The position numbers and the translations under genes were made by a program. Below the pieces are notes generated by a model. The model saw only the letters and a list, made by a program, of their open reading frames with translations. It made no database searches and was not told where the DNA came from. Shown here piece by piece: positions 36,251 through 43,950 of a DNA stretch of 64,000 nt. Origin of the DNA: Cupriavidus agavae (GTDB taxonomy: Bacteria; Pseudomonadota; Gammaproteobacteria; Burkholderiales; Burkholderiaceae). Every line of letters begins with the position of its first letter. The stretch's first letter is position 1. Location: positions 1 through 64,000 of the forward strand of contig NZ_SGXM01000014.1 of assembly GCF_004217045.1 (NCBI RefSeq). The letters run 5' to 3'.

Positions 36251-36522
36251 AGCACGATAGCGATGAGGGTCGTGAGCTAGAAATAAGAAATGTATTGATT
36301 AATAAATGGGATCCTATAGGCATCAAGGACGTGCCCGAGGCGAGGGATGAATACGACTCATACATTCCTGCAATCTTAGAACTAATAGAAAGAGGTGCGG
36401 ACTTGGATGTTCTGTCAAGTTACTTGGTCTGGGTGGAGGCGGAGAGAATTGGTCTCCCTGTGAGGTTGGCGATCGCAAAGGAAGTGGCAAATGAATTACT
36501 GACACATAATCGCTCACACTAA
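36247..36522 (+). CDS. Putative CdiI immunity protein
   Basis: A 91-residue, soluble, acidic protein. Its ATG overlaps the exoprotein stop (ATGA), the usual coupling between a CdiA toxin tail and its cognate immunity gene. Base composition is clearly more AT-rich than the rest of the window, as for the adjoining toxin tail, which indicates exchange as one cassette. No family is recognised with confidence; function is inferred from position, size and coupling. It would bind and block the DUF4258/BECR-like toxin domain in the cytoplasm. Confidence 0.7.
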   Translation: MKHDSDEGRELEIRNVLINKWDPIGIKDVPEARDEYDSYIPAILELIERGADLDVLSSYLVWVEAERIGLPVRLAIAKEVANELLTHNRSH

Positions 36523-36562
36523 ACCTATTGCGCGAAGGTTATGGCTGGGGCCGTGTTCAAAT

Positions 36563-36920
36563 ATGACATTGCAATACTCTGTCCCAAAGCGGATTCCAAA
36601 ACCTGACATTGGACTCGCTCTTCGTTCAGGTTCACCGGAAGCCGTTGCCGATGCTTGCCTAAGCATGGTGTATTTCGAAGACGATTGTGAGCGGGTACTG
36701 AGCAGATTGCGGGATATTGCCTTCGATCAATCGAGTGCGCAGAGATGTCTTGCTGTGAATTGTCTTGGGCATGGTGTGGATAGATTCTTCCGTCGATGAC
36801 GGGCTTGTCGAACAGCTCCTCCTGCTGTTGCAGAAGGACCCCGCCGTCACGGCTGCGGCATCGGACGCCATGGACAACTTCCAGACATTTGGAAACCGCA
36901 TAGGTACAACGCGCCGATGA
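36563..36920 (+). pseudogene. Frameshifted HEAT-like immunity gene remnant
   Basis: Frame one (36563-36799) encodes a 78-residue piece resembling polymorphic-toxin immunity proteins with the pattern RVLSRLRDIAFD...QRCLAVNCLGH. The rest of that family (an IDSSVDDGLVEQLLLLLQKDP... helical part) continues in another frame from about 36771 to the TGA at 36918-36920. A frame change near 36765-36785 breaks the gene. No matching toxin is retained immediately upstream, so it looks like a leftover from an earlier cassette. Family assignment is by pattern recognition. Confidence 0.6.
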
Positions 36921-37472
36921 CATCGGGCCGGTGATCCATCGCGAGGTGGCGCAGCAGGCGGCGCCTTTGATTTACAACAAGGTCGGCGATGTGCTGGTAG
37001 GCAGCTCCCCCGGGACCAAGGCCGCCGTCCACGCGCTGGTGGGCGGCCTGATGGCCGAAGCCATGGGCGGCAACTTCGCCGCCGGCGCGGCTGGCGGCGC
37101 AGCCGCCTCACTGGCCATGGAGGCGTTCGGCCAGGCCCTGCTCGACCAGAAAGACCTCAGCGAGTCGGACCGCAAGGCGCTGGTGCAACTGGCCGGGGCA
37201 ATCGTGGGCGGGGCTGCGGGAGGAATTGCGGGCGGTTCGCTTGGAGATGCGGCGGCCGGGGCGAATGTGGGGAAGGTGGCGACGGAGAATAACTACCTGA
37301 ACCATACGCAAAAACGAGATCGCGCCGAAGCCAGAAGCTGGGCGATAACCGGACTGCTTCGGGCACTGTCAATCTGTTTTCAGAGAAGGCAGTTTGTCCA
37401 AGTTGCACCGGCGTAATCATGCAATTTCGGAGCAGGTATCCCAACATTCAGCTTAATATCTTTACTAAATGA
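36916..37472 (+). pseudogene. Orphan CdiA C-terminus with remnant deaminase-fold toxin
   Basis: The reading frame has no start of its own. It enters at DDIGPVIHREVAQQAAPLIY, repeats the pretoxin region of the main CdiA and reaches the junction motif TENNYLNH (a VENN-type boundary). After about 37320 the sense shifts frame: LGDNRTASGTVNLFSEKAVCPSC...FRSRYPNIQLNIF, ending at TGA 37470-37472. This tail matches cytidine-deaminase-fold toxins with their CPSC zinc ligands, but there is no room for the upstream H/C-A-E segment. Part of the domain is therefore deleted and the toxin should be inactive. Its stop overlaps the ATG of the next gene. Confidence 0.7.
36946..36976 (+). repeat. 31-bp direct repeat, copy 2 (in orphan CdiA C-terminus)
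   Basis: Exact copy of 35315-35345, 1,631 bases downstream. Recombination between the copies would swap the toxin/immunity end of the main gene for the orphan one and delete the DNA between. Confidence 0.9.
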
Positions 37473-37861
37473 GCAATACTGTCGAACCCTATATTTACTG
37501 GCAGCGTCTCGTTAGGGATCAGTTTCAGTTGGGCATTCGAGATGGAAATCTGCGCCCATATCAGGCATTCGCCTACACGTATGACGAGCTGGAAACTGTA
37601 CTGTCTGAAGGGATATTCACGCGATGCTGCCTGCTGGTAGCACTTTTCATGCGTGCAAGGGAGGCGCATATTTGCTTCGAGTATGATGATCCGTTCACTG
37701 AGGACGTGCTATTGGAATTAGAGGGCTCAGCAAAGGAGTTTGATGCGCACCGCGAAGAATTTCCATTCTGCCAGGACAGGGAGCTGATCGGTGATCTGGC
37801 GGTTGTTCGGGAGACTTATCTCAAACCGTTTTCAGACAGTCGGGCTCGATGCGGACGCTAA
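37469..37861 (+). CDS. Putative immunity protein of the orphan deaminase-type cassette
   Basis: A 130-residue acidic protein whose ATG overlaps the stop of the deaminase-like remnant (ATGA), the same coupling as in the main toxin/immunity pair. The sequence is AT-rich. The C-terminus (LAVVRETYLKPFSDSRARCGR) may be altered, because a similar tail (EVVRETFLTPSLSRR) appears again in the debris at 38045-38120. No named family recognised. Keeping an immunity gene after losing the toxin could still protect against neighbours that carry the deaminase toxin; this is inference. Confidence 0.6.
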   Translation: MSNTVEPYIYWQRLVRDQFQLGIRDGNLRPYQAFAYTYDELETVLSEGIFTRCCLLVALFMRAREAHICFEYDDPFTEDVLLELEGSAKEFDAHREEFPFCQDRELIGDLAVVRETYLKPFSDSRARCGR

Positions 37862-38178
37862 TTCTTGCATATTGAGGTACGCCGCGCTCGATTTCGACGA
37901 TCTGGTGCGTCGGACCAGCGGTTACTATCTGGTTGCGGAAAACCGGGTCAGTTCCTGTCGTCGTCGGTGTAAGCCGCTTATGTCAAGCGTAGGAGTCCTC
38001 ATCGTCCCCCTCAACTTCATTCAGATCATGCCGGGTACTACAATGATCTGGTCAGAGACGTGGAGGTGGTCCGGGAAACCTTTCTCACGCCATCGTTGAG
38101 CCGCCGACAACGGAGCTGAGTCTCAAGGTCTATGCAGTCTTGAGAGACAGTCAACCACCACCATCCCCCAAGACCCCC
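37862..38178 (+). other. Degraded cassette debris
   Basis: About 320 bases of lower-GC sequence with no intact gene. One frame ends at the TGA 38117-38119 with NDLVRDVEVVRETFLTPSLSRR, which resembles the tail of the preceding immunity protein. This suggests a second, decayed copy. Past 38120 a C-rich stretch leads into the leftward metallo-hydrolase gene. Confidence 0.45.
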
Positions 38179-39066
38179 TCAAAACACCACCCTCTCCCCC
38201 GGCGCCGGCACAATCACCGCTGTCGCCGTCCCCACCCCCAAATACCCCTTCAGCGCATCCGGCGTCCCCGTCATATTGGGCGATGTCCCGTAATGCATGG
38301 GAATCGCATACTTCGGTTTCACCATGTCCCGGATGGCGATGGCGGCGTCTTCGGCGCCCATCGTGAAATGTCCGCCGATGGGGATCAGTACGAGGTCGGG
38401 GCGGTAGCGGGTGCCGATCAGGGTCATGTCGCCGAACAGCCCCGTGTCGCCCATGTGCCAGACCTTGAAGCCGTTTTCCATTTCGATGATGTAGCCCACG
38501 GGTTCGCCGCCGTAGTGGGTTTCGTCCTTGCCGGTGACGGGGTCCTTGTGGATCAGTTCTGACGAGTGTTCGGCGTGGACGGCGGTGATCTTGGGGCCGG
38601 TGGGGCCGAACGGCATGACGGTGCCGCTCTTGTTGAAGCGCTGCGAGAGGTTGGCGGGGACCAGTCCCAGTTGCACCAGTTGCTGGCCGAGGCCGCCGCC
38701 GGTGTAGATCGGCGCGTTGGTCAGTTTGGCCAGCGCCGGGGCGTCGCCGAGGTGGTCGCCGTGGGCGTGGGTGACGAGGATCAGATCGACCTTGCCGAGG
38801 GCGGCCAGTTGCTTGAAGCCGGCCGGGGTTTTCGGGTTCTGGGTCAGCCAGGGGTCGATCACGATGACCTTGCCGCCCGGGGTGGTGATCCGCATGGCGG
38901 CCTGGCCGAGCCACAGCACTTCGGTCTTGCCCGCCGTGGCGGGCGCCGTTGCGGCGGTGGGCGGGATGGGGGCGGGCGGGTTGCCGACGTTCGATGCGCA
39001 GGCGCCGAGCAGGGCGGCGGCGCTGGCCAGCAACAGGGTGCGAAGGGCGGGGCGGGGTGCGTGCAT
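38179..39066 (-). CDS. UPF0173-like metallo-hydrolase lipoprotein (beta-lactamase fold)
   Basis: A 295-residue protein with a lipoprotein signal (lipobox LGAC, Cys near residue 23) and a Pro/Ala linker. The metallo-beta-lactamase-fold domain carries THAHGDHLGDA as its metal motif, plus AEHSSE, MGDTGLFGDM and MHYGTSP as further ligands. The layout matches the UPF0173 metal-dependent hydrolases, most of which lack a lipoprotein signal; the export here is notable. The start at 39066 gives a clean signal peptide. Substrate unknown. It marks the return to high-GC core sequence after the CDI debris. Confidence 0.85.
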   Translation of the reverse strand: MHAPRPALRTLLLASAAALLGACASNVGNPPAPIPPTAATAPATAGKTEVLWLGQAAMRITTPGGKVIVIDPWLTQNPKTPAGFKQLAALGKVDLILVTHAHGDHLGDAPALAKLTNAPIYTGGGLGQQLVQLGLVPANLSQRFNKSGTVMPFGPTGPKITAVHAEHSSELIHKDPVTGKDETHYGGEPVGYIIEMENGFKVWHMGDTGLFGDMTLIGTRYRPDLVLIPIGGHFTMGAEDAAIAIRDMVKPKYAIPMHYGTSPNMTGTPDALKGYLGVGTATAVIVPAPGERVVF

Positions 39067-39381
39067 GGTCGTTCCGGGTGAGGGTTGTCTCGACATTTCC
39101 TACCGCACCGCTTCAGCGGACTTCGCGCAGCAACTGACTGAGGCGTTGCGAGGAGCAGTATTTGCACCGGGCGCCGGGCTGTCAACCGTCAGTCATTTGT
39201 AACGCAGCATTTGTCGTGTGACGCTGACAAAGCCTCCGCGCATCGTAAAACGGCCAGAAATCGACATCGGCACGTGCACGCGCATTTACATCTGCTCACC
39301 AGTGCGTAACCCACTGTAATCATTCGGCGTCCATCATGGTTTCCGTAAAAGCGGGCCGGAGTTGGCCCCGGGGAGCCTGAA
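39067..39381. other. Intergenic region between divergent genes
   Basis: About 315 bases. Promoters of the leftward hydrolase and the rightward small exported protein must lie here; I see no clear -35/-10 pair, operator or RNA gene. Confidence 0.4.
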
Positions 39382-39750
39382 ATGCGCAAGTCGATTCGTT
39401 ACGCCGGGATTGCTGTCCTGAGTGCCACCATGCTCGTTGCCGGCACGGCCTCGGCGCGTGACCGTTATCACCATCGCGGCGGTGGCGGATCGGCGGGGGC
39501 GGCGATTGCCGTGGCGGCGGTGGCAGGGCTGGCGCTCGGTGCGCTGGTGGCCAGCAGCCAGCCGGTGGTGGCTGCGCCGGCGCCGGTCTACATGCCGCCG
39601 CAACCGGTCTACGCACCGCCGCAGCCGGTCAGCTATGCCGCGCCGGCCGTGCCGCCCGGCTATTGCTACAACGAGTACCAGGGTGCCTACGTGCCGTGCG
39701 GCCGCCCGGCCCCGGTCCAGTACGCGCCGCAGCCGTACTACGGCTATTGA
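39382..39750 (+). CDS. Small exported Gly/Pro/Tyr-rich protein
   Basis: A 122-residue product with a signal peptide (hydrophobic 8-24, cleavage near TASA-RD), a short His/Gly stretch and a hydrophobic Ala-rich segment (~38-57) that may span or insert in a membrane. A tail of PxPVYxPPQ repeats ends in PYYGY, with two Cys (GYCYNEYQGAYVPCG). It resembles the repeat style of the protein at 11488-11838 and of many unnamed YXWGXW-like exported proteins. Its 3' end overlaps the convergent DUF3079 gene by 7 bases. Function unknown. Confidence 0.75.
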   Translation: MRKSIRYAGIAVLSATMLVAGTASARDRYHHRGGGGSAGAAIAVAAVAGLALGALVASSQPVVAAPAPVYMPPQPVYAPPQPVSYAAPAVPPGYCYNEYQGAYVPCGRPAPVQYAPQPYYGY

Positions 39751-39947
39751 GCGGGCTGGCGGGTGGGCGCGTCGACTTCGATGCCCCAGTCGCCGTGTTC
39801 GTACCAGTCGTCGCCGAGCAGTTCCGCCGGATGCTGCGTGCGGCTCGATCCGTTGCCGCAGCCCATGGCGTCGACGGCGCAGTATTTGTCGCAGCCCCAG
39901 CAGATGCGCTCGGGGTGCCGGGGATGGATGGGAAATTTCTTGGCCAT
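39744..39947 (-). CDS. DUF3079 protein
   Basis: A 67-residue soluble protein beginning MAKKFPIHPRHPERICWGCDKYC, with CGNGSSRTQHPAELLGDDW later. This matches the short DUF3079 family of beta-proteobacteria. Three Cys (CWGC, YC) and CGNG suggest metal or disulfide binding, but no function is known. Start at 39947 by family alignment; a longer frame to 39983 exists. It overlaps the convergent upstream gene's stop by 7 bases. Confidence 0.85.
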   Translation of the reverse strand: MAKKFPIHPRHPERICWGCDKYCAVDAMGCGNGSSRTQHPAELLGDDWYEHGDWGIEVDAPTRQPAQ

Positions 39948-40082
39948 GGATGGTGCCGGCACGCGGAAAGGTGCCGGCGCCATCGATGGTAGTCCTTCGT
40001 GCGACAGGTTTTGGCGAAACCACTATGTGGTTTGCGCTCGATCAAAAGCGAATCCGTGATGTGGAACGCCGAGGCGGGTACG

Positions 40083-40991
40083 TCACGTCCCTCCGCCGGG
40101 CCGGTGCCGCATGACCAGGTGCAGCCCGCCGGCGGCCATCGCCATGCCGAGCCAGGCCAGCGGCGGCATCGCCTCGCCGAGCACCAGAAACGCGATCACG
40201 GCGGTGCAGGGCGGCACGAGGAAGAACAGCGCGGAGACGCGCGACGCCTCGCCGTGTCGGACCATCGCCAGCAATAGCGAAATCGCCACAAGCGAGTTGC
40301 CGAAGACGAGATAGGCGAGCGAGCCGAACAGGCCCGGTGTCCACGCCACATGCATCGGTTCGAGCCACCACGCGAGCGGCGCGGTGACCGCGAGCGCCAC
40401 ACCGCACTGCACGGTGTTGGCCAGCACCGGATGCACGGGCGCGCCGAAACGTTTTTCGTAGAGCGTGCCGCCCGTCATCGCCAGCAGCGCCAGCACGGCG
40501 AACAGCAGTGCCAGCAACGAACCCACTTCCACCGACGACCGCGCCCCGATCACAACGGCGGCGCCGGAAACCCCGAGCGCCAGCCCGAGCCAGTGCACGC
40601 GGTCCACGCGCTCGCCGGCCACGGCCGGCGCCAGCAGCCCGATCAGGATCGGCTGCTGCGAGGTGACCAGCGCCACGGCACCGGCAGACATCCCCAGCTT
40701 CAGGCTCAGATAGGTGAATGCGAAATAGCCGGCCTGGATCAGCAGGCCGATCATCGCCAGGTGCAGCCATGGCGCTGCGCCGCGCGGCAGCGGCGGCCTG
40801 AGCAGCAGGCAAGGCAGGATCAGCAGCCCGGTCACGCACGCGTAGCGCAGCGCGAGGAAGGTGAGCGGATCGGCGTATTGCAGCCCGAGCTTGAGGAACA
40901 CGAACCCCGAGGACCACAGCAGCAGGAACAGCGCCGGGGCAATGCGCAGCCACAGCGGGGCAGCGGGAGTCTGTAGCGTGCTTTGTGGCAT
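40083..40991 (-). CDS. EamA-family (DMT) transporter
   Basis: A 302-residue inner-membrane protein with about ten helices in two EamA repeats (LLLWSSGFVFLKLGLQYADPLTF in the first; the second ends GEAMPPLAWLGMAMAAGGLHLVM). It exports an unknown small metabolite. It is only distantly similar in sequence to the EamA protein at 10561. An in-frame upstream ATG at 41030 (MLSFVLPARLRPPM...) is an alternative start; neither has a clear ribosome site. It lies 86 bases downstream of the oxidoreductase gene on the same strand and may share its transcript. Confidence 0.85.
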   Translation of the reverse strand: MPQSTLQTPAAPLWLRIAPALFLLLWSSGFVFLKLGLQYADPLTFLALRYACVTGLLILPCLLLRPPLPRGAAPWLHLAMIGLLIQAGYFAFTYLSLKLGMSAGAVALVTSQQPILIGLLAPAVAGERVDRVHWLGLALGVSGAAVVIGARSSVEVGSLLALLFAVLALLAMTGGTLYEKRFGAPVHPVLANTVQCGVALAVTAPLAWWLEPMHVAWTPGLFGSLAYLVFGNSLVAISLLLAMVRHGEASRVSALFFLVPPCTAVIAFLVLGEAMPPLAWLGMAMAAGGLHLVMRHRPGGGT

Positions 40992-41077
40992 CGGGGGGCG
41001 GAGCCGGGCGGGAAGGACGAACGATAGCATTACGGCGCTGCTTGACGCCTCCTCCCCCGCGCCGTGGCGCAGGACGA

Positions 41078-42070
41078 CTACCCCGCCAGCCCCGGCACCA
41101 GCAGCAGCTTGCCGGTCGTGGCGCGGCTTTCCATGTCGGCGTGGGCGCGTGCCGCGTCGGCCAGCCGATAGCGCCGGCCGATGGTCGGGCGCAGCTGGCC
41201 GTCGAGCATCCACTGGAACAGTTGCGCCGCATGGCTGCGCAGGCGTTCCGGCGTACGCACGTGGTCGGCAAAGACCGCGTAGCCGATCTTGATGCTGCGC
41301 GGCAGCGACATGATGTCGAGCGGCCCCGGCCCGCCCAGGATCGGGCCGTACCAGCAGAGCGTGCCGGCCACCTTGAGCGCGTCGAGCGAGCCCTGGAACG
41401 TGGCCGGCCCCGAGCCGTCATAGACCACGTTCACGCCCTCGCCGCCCGACAGCCGCACCGCCTCGGCGGCGAACTGGCCGTCGGCATCGACGATCACGTG
41501 ATCGGCGCCGGCCGCCCTGGCGATATCGGCCTTGCCCGCCGACGACACGCGGCCGATCACCCGGCCGCCGCGCAGCTTGATGATCTGCGTCAGCAGCAGG
41601 CCCACGCCGCCGGCCGCCGCGTGCACCAGCGCCACGTCGCCGGGCTGCACCGGATAGAACTCGGTGGCGAAGTGGCTCGCGGTCAGGCCCTGCATCATCA
41701 CCGAGGCGGCCGCCTCGTCATCGATGCCATCGGGCACCGGCACCAGCGCGGCGGCGGGCGCCACCACGTGGTCCGCATAGCTGCCCGGCACGTAGGCCCA
41801 CGCCACGCGCTGGCCGGGGGCGAAGTCCTGCACGTCCGGACCCACTGCCACCACGCGCCCCGCGCCCTCGACTCCCGGCACGCGCGGCATGGGAATCTCG
41901 GTCCAGAACTGCCCGCGCCGCACGCCCATGTCCATGAAGTTCACCCCGGCCGCTGCCACGCGGACGAGCACTTCCCCGGGCCCCGGCGACGGCACGGGAC
42001 GCTCCACCCCCTGCAGCACAGCCGGGTCGCCAGCGGTTGCCATGAGAACTGCCTGCATCGTTCCAGCCAT
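41078..42070 (-). CDS. Zinc-independent quinone oxidoreductase / medium-chain dehydrogenase
   Basis: A 330-residue NADPH-dependent MDR-family protein of the zeta-crystallin/QOR type. GroES-like N-terminal domain (VRVAAAGVNFMDMGVRRG; PGVEGAGRVVAVG) and Rossmann domain with the nucleotide motif AAAGGVGLLLTQIIK near residue 150. The zinc ligands of alcohol dehydrogenases are absent, as usual for QORs. A strong AAGGAG lies 8 bases before the ATG at 42070. Directly upstream is a perfect 16-bp palindrome, and the adjacent TetR gene (ends 42128) on the same strand is its probable regulator. Confidence 0.9.
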   Translation of the reverse strand: MAGTMQAVLMATAGDPAVLQGVERPVPSPGPGEVLVRVAAAGVNFMDMGVRRGQFWTEIPMPRVPGVEGAGRVVAVGPDVQDFAPGQRVAWAYVPGSYADHVVAPAAALVPVPDGIDDEAAASVMMQGLTASHFATEFYPVQPGDVALVHAAAGGVGLLLTQIIKLRGGRVIGRVSSAGKADIARAAGADHVIVDADGQFAAEAVRLSGGEGVNVVYDGSGPATFQGSLDALKVAGTLCWYGPILGGPGPLDIMSLPRSIKIGYAVFADHVRTPERLRSHAAQLFQWMLDGQLRPTIGRRYRLADAARAHADMESRATTGKLLLVPGLAG

Positions 42071-42085
42071 GTTCCTGCTCCTTTG

Positions 42086-42101
42086 TGGAATGATCATTCC
42101 A
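42086..42101. promoter_or_regulatory. Perfect 16-bp palindrome, likely TetR operator
   Basis: The sequence tggaatgatcattcca is a perfect inverted repeat 16 bases before the quinone oxidoreductase start. A degenerate copy, tggaacgatcagtcaa, lies at 42715-42730, 21 bases before the tetR start. Paired sites like this point to one repressor controlling both genes. Confidence 0.75.
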
Positions 42102-42127
42102 GAATTAGTAAAAAATAAGGCCCGGCC

Positions 42128-42694
42128 TTAACGCAGGGCCCGCAATGCCAGTTGTCCGAGCGATTCCAGCTCATCCGGCCCCGCCCCGCCGCGTGCCGAG
42201 ATCCGCAGCGCGGCAATGCTCGCCAGCAGGAACGCCGCCAGCAGCTTGGGATCGGCATCGTTCTGGGCGTCGCCGTCCGCCTGCGCCTGGGCGATCGTGG
42301 CGATCAGCGCGGCCGACAGCGGCATGCCGAGTTCGGCGCGGATCGCGTTCAGTTCATCCTGCTTGTCGCCGAACTCGCTGATCGAGCCAACGCCGAGGCA
42401 GGGGGTGTGCGCGGTGCGCACCACGCGGCCCATCATCCGGTAGATGCCGTCGATGGCCTTCGGGCCGGTGCGCAGTGCCGTAATGTGCGCCTGCGTTTCG
42501 CCTTCGCCGTAGCGGCGCAGCGCGGCGCAGTACAACTGCCATTTGTCCACGAACGTGTCGTAGAGGCTCTGGCGGCCGATTTTCATTGCGCTGGTCAGCA
42601 TCGTGGCCGAGGTGCCCGCGTAGCCGTGCTCGCAGAAGACGCCAATCGCGGCGTCGAGGGCTTCGCCCTTGTCGAATTCTTTAGGTCTTGCCAT
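42128..42694 (-). CDS. TetR-family transcriptional repressor
   Basis: A 188-residue regulator. The N-terminal helix-turn-helix (residues ~8-55; FDKGEALDAAIGVFCEHGYAGTSATMLTSAMKIGRQSLYDTF) fits the TetR/AcrR pattern with a C-terminal ligand domain. The start at 42694 (MARPKEF) is the family-typical one; an in-frame upstream ATG at 42745 would swallow the operator-like copy at 42715-42730. It precedes the oxidoreductase gene, and both have similar palindromic sites upstream. Likely inducers are electrophiles or quinones, by family analogy only. Confidence 0.88.
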   Translation of the reverse strand: MARPKEFDKGEALDAAIGVFCEHGYAGTSATMLTSAMKIGRQSLYDTFVDKWQLYCAALRRYGEGETQAHITALRTGPKAIDGIYRMMGRVVRTAHTPCLGVGSISEFGDKQDELNAIRAELGMPLSAALIATIAQAQADGDAQNDADPKLLAAFLLASIAALRISARGGAGPDELESLGQLALRALR

Positions 42695-42714
42695 GCACCG
42701 GATTCTAGTAATAC

Positions 42715-42730
42715 TGGAACGATCAGTCAA
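42715..42730. promoter_or_regulatory. Degenerate operator copy upstream of tetR gene
   Basis: The sequence tggaacgatcagtcaa matches the perfect palindrome at 42086-42101 in most positions of its first half. It sits where a promoter of the tetR gene would be, suggesting autoregulation. Confidence 0.5.
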
Positions 42731-42772
42731 GAAAGAATCGTGCAACGGCCTGGCGTGTTGGCCGGCAAGGCT

Positions 42773-43699
42773 TCAGGCGGCGGTCCGGGGCAGCGTGAGG
42801 GTGGCGCGCGTGCCGCCATCGGGGCGCGGCGCCAGCAATAGTTGCCCCTGATGGGCTTGCACGATCGAGCGCGAGATGGCCAGCCCCATGCCCATGCCGC
42901 TCGGTTTGGTCGTGAACAGCGGCTCGAACACGCGCTCGGCCAGCGCGGGGTCGAAGCCTTCGCCCCGGTCGTCCACGTGGATACGCAGGCTGTCCCCGGC
43001 CAGTTCCCAGTCCAGCACCAGTTCGCGCTGGCCTTCGGGCCGGTCCTGCATCGCTTCGGCGCCATTCATCAGCAGGTTCAGGATGGCCTGCTGCAGCAGC
43101 ACGCGTTCGCCGCGCACGGGCAGCGGCGGCACGCGCGGGTCCAGGCGCAGCGTGACCTTCATGGCGCCGAACGTGTGGGTTGCCAGGTCCGCCACCTCGC
43201 GCAGCGACGCGCCCAGATCGAAGACGGCAAAGCCCGGTGCGTCCTCGCGCGCCCGGGCACGCAGGCTCTCGATGATGGTGCGGGCCCGGTTGGCGCAGGC
43301 GGAAATATGCGTCAGCGCCTCACGCGCCCGGGCCACGTTGGGTTCGTCGCGTTCCAGCCAGCGCAGGCCGGCGCGTGCCGCGGAATCGAGGGCGGTGACC
43401 GGCTGTGCCACTTCGTGGACGATCGATGCGACGAGTTCGCCATACAGGCTCAGGCGGTTGGCGCGTGCCAGTTCGGCCTGCGCGTGGCGCAGCTTGTGCT
43501 CGGTCTCGTCGAGGCGGGTGGCCTGGCGGGCGAGCGACTCGCGCAGGCGGGCATTCTCGTGCGCCAGCGCGCCATGCCGGTCCGCGTCGAGCGGCCAGCC
43601 CGGCGGGGGACAGATCGAGCGGAAAAAATCGGGTTCTGCGTTCATCTCGGTTGCCTCTGGCGCCGCGCACATCGTTAGTTCATGTAGTGAACACTCCAT
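42773..43699 (-). CDS. Soluble sensor histidine kinase
   Basis: A 308-residue kinase with no membrane segment. A coiled-coil region (~45-85) precedes the dimerisation/phosphoacceptor helix with His in SIVHEVAQPVTALDS (~residue 104). The ATPase domain has an N box (LLNLLMNGAEAM), G1 (DRGEGFD), F box (FEPLFTTKPSG) and G2 (GMGLAISR). The class resembles FixL/DctB-like HWE-unrelated kinases without a visible input domain. No regulator is adjacent on this strand. The FixJ-like regulator at 49611 across the molybdenum hydroxylase operon is the likely partner. An internal ATG at 43645 with an AGAGG site is a credible alternative start. Confidence 0.88.
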   Translation of the reverse strand: MECSLHELTMCAAPEATEMNAEPDFFRSICPPPGWPLDADRHGALAHENARLRESLARQATRLDETEHKLRHAQAELARANRLSLYGELVASIVHEVAQPVTALDSAARAGLRWLERDEPNVARAREALTHISACANRARTIIESLRARAREDAPGFAVFDLGASLREVADLATHTFGAMKVTLRLDPRVPPLPVRGERVLLQQAILNLLMNGAEAMQDRPEGQRELVLDWELAGDSLRIHVDDRGEGFDPALAERVFEPLFTTKPSGMGMGLAISRSIVQAHQGQLLLAPRPDGGTRATLTLPRTAA

Positions 43700-43828
43700 A
43701 AACCAACCTTAGCACAACCTTTCCGGTAATGACAAACTCAGTTTTTGTTTTGCGATGGTGCGAGCCGTCGTTCCAGACGCCATGGGCGCATGTAACGCAT
43801 TGATATATAACGAGATACAGTGTGATGC

Positions 43829-43857
43829 TTGCTAGGCGGAAGTTCGCCTTGTATGAT
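43829..43857 (+). promoter_or_regulatory. Sigma-70-type promoter of tetR/molybdenum hydroxylase operon
   Basis: A -35-like TTGCTA (43829-43834), 17-base spacer and -10 TATGAT (43852-43857). The expected transcription start falls in catgtagtgttc (from 43866). The start of that motif, catgtagtg, also appears at 43681, by the kinase start, and may be a TetR binding site. Confidence 0.55.
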
Positions 43858-43950
43858 CCTTCACTCATGTAGTGTTCCCTGTACGAAACACAGATGGCCG
43901 CCCCGCCGGAGAGCGGGGACAGCGGAAAAAGCCGCTGCCATAGGAGTGAT

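Noticed and set aside
37791..38099. 102-codon plus-strand frame overlapping the second immunity gene
   Set aside because: Starts within the immunity gene in another frame, has no coupled start and reads as low-confidence debris.
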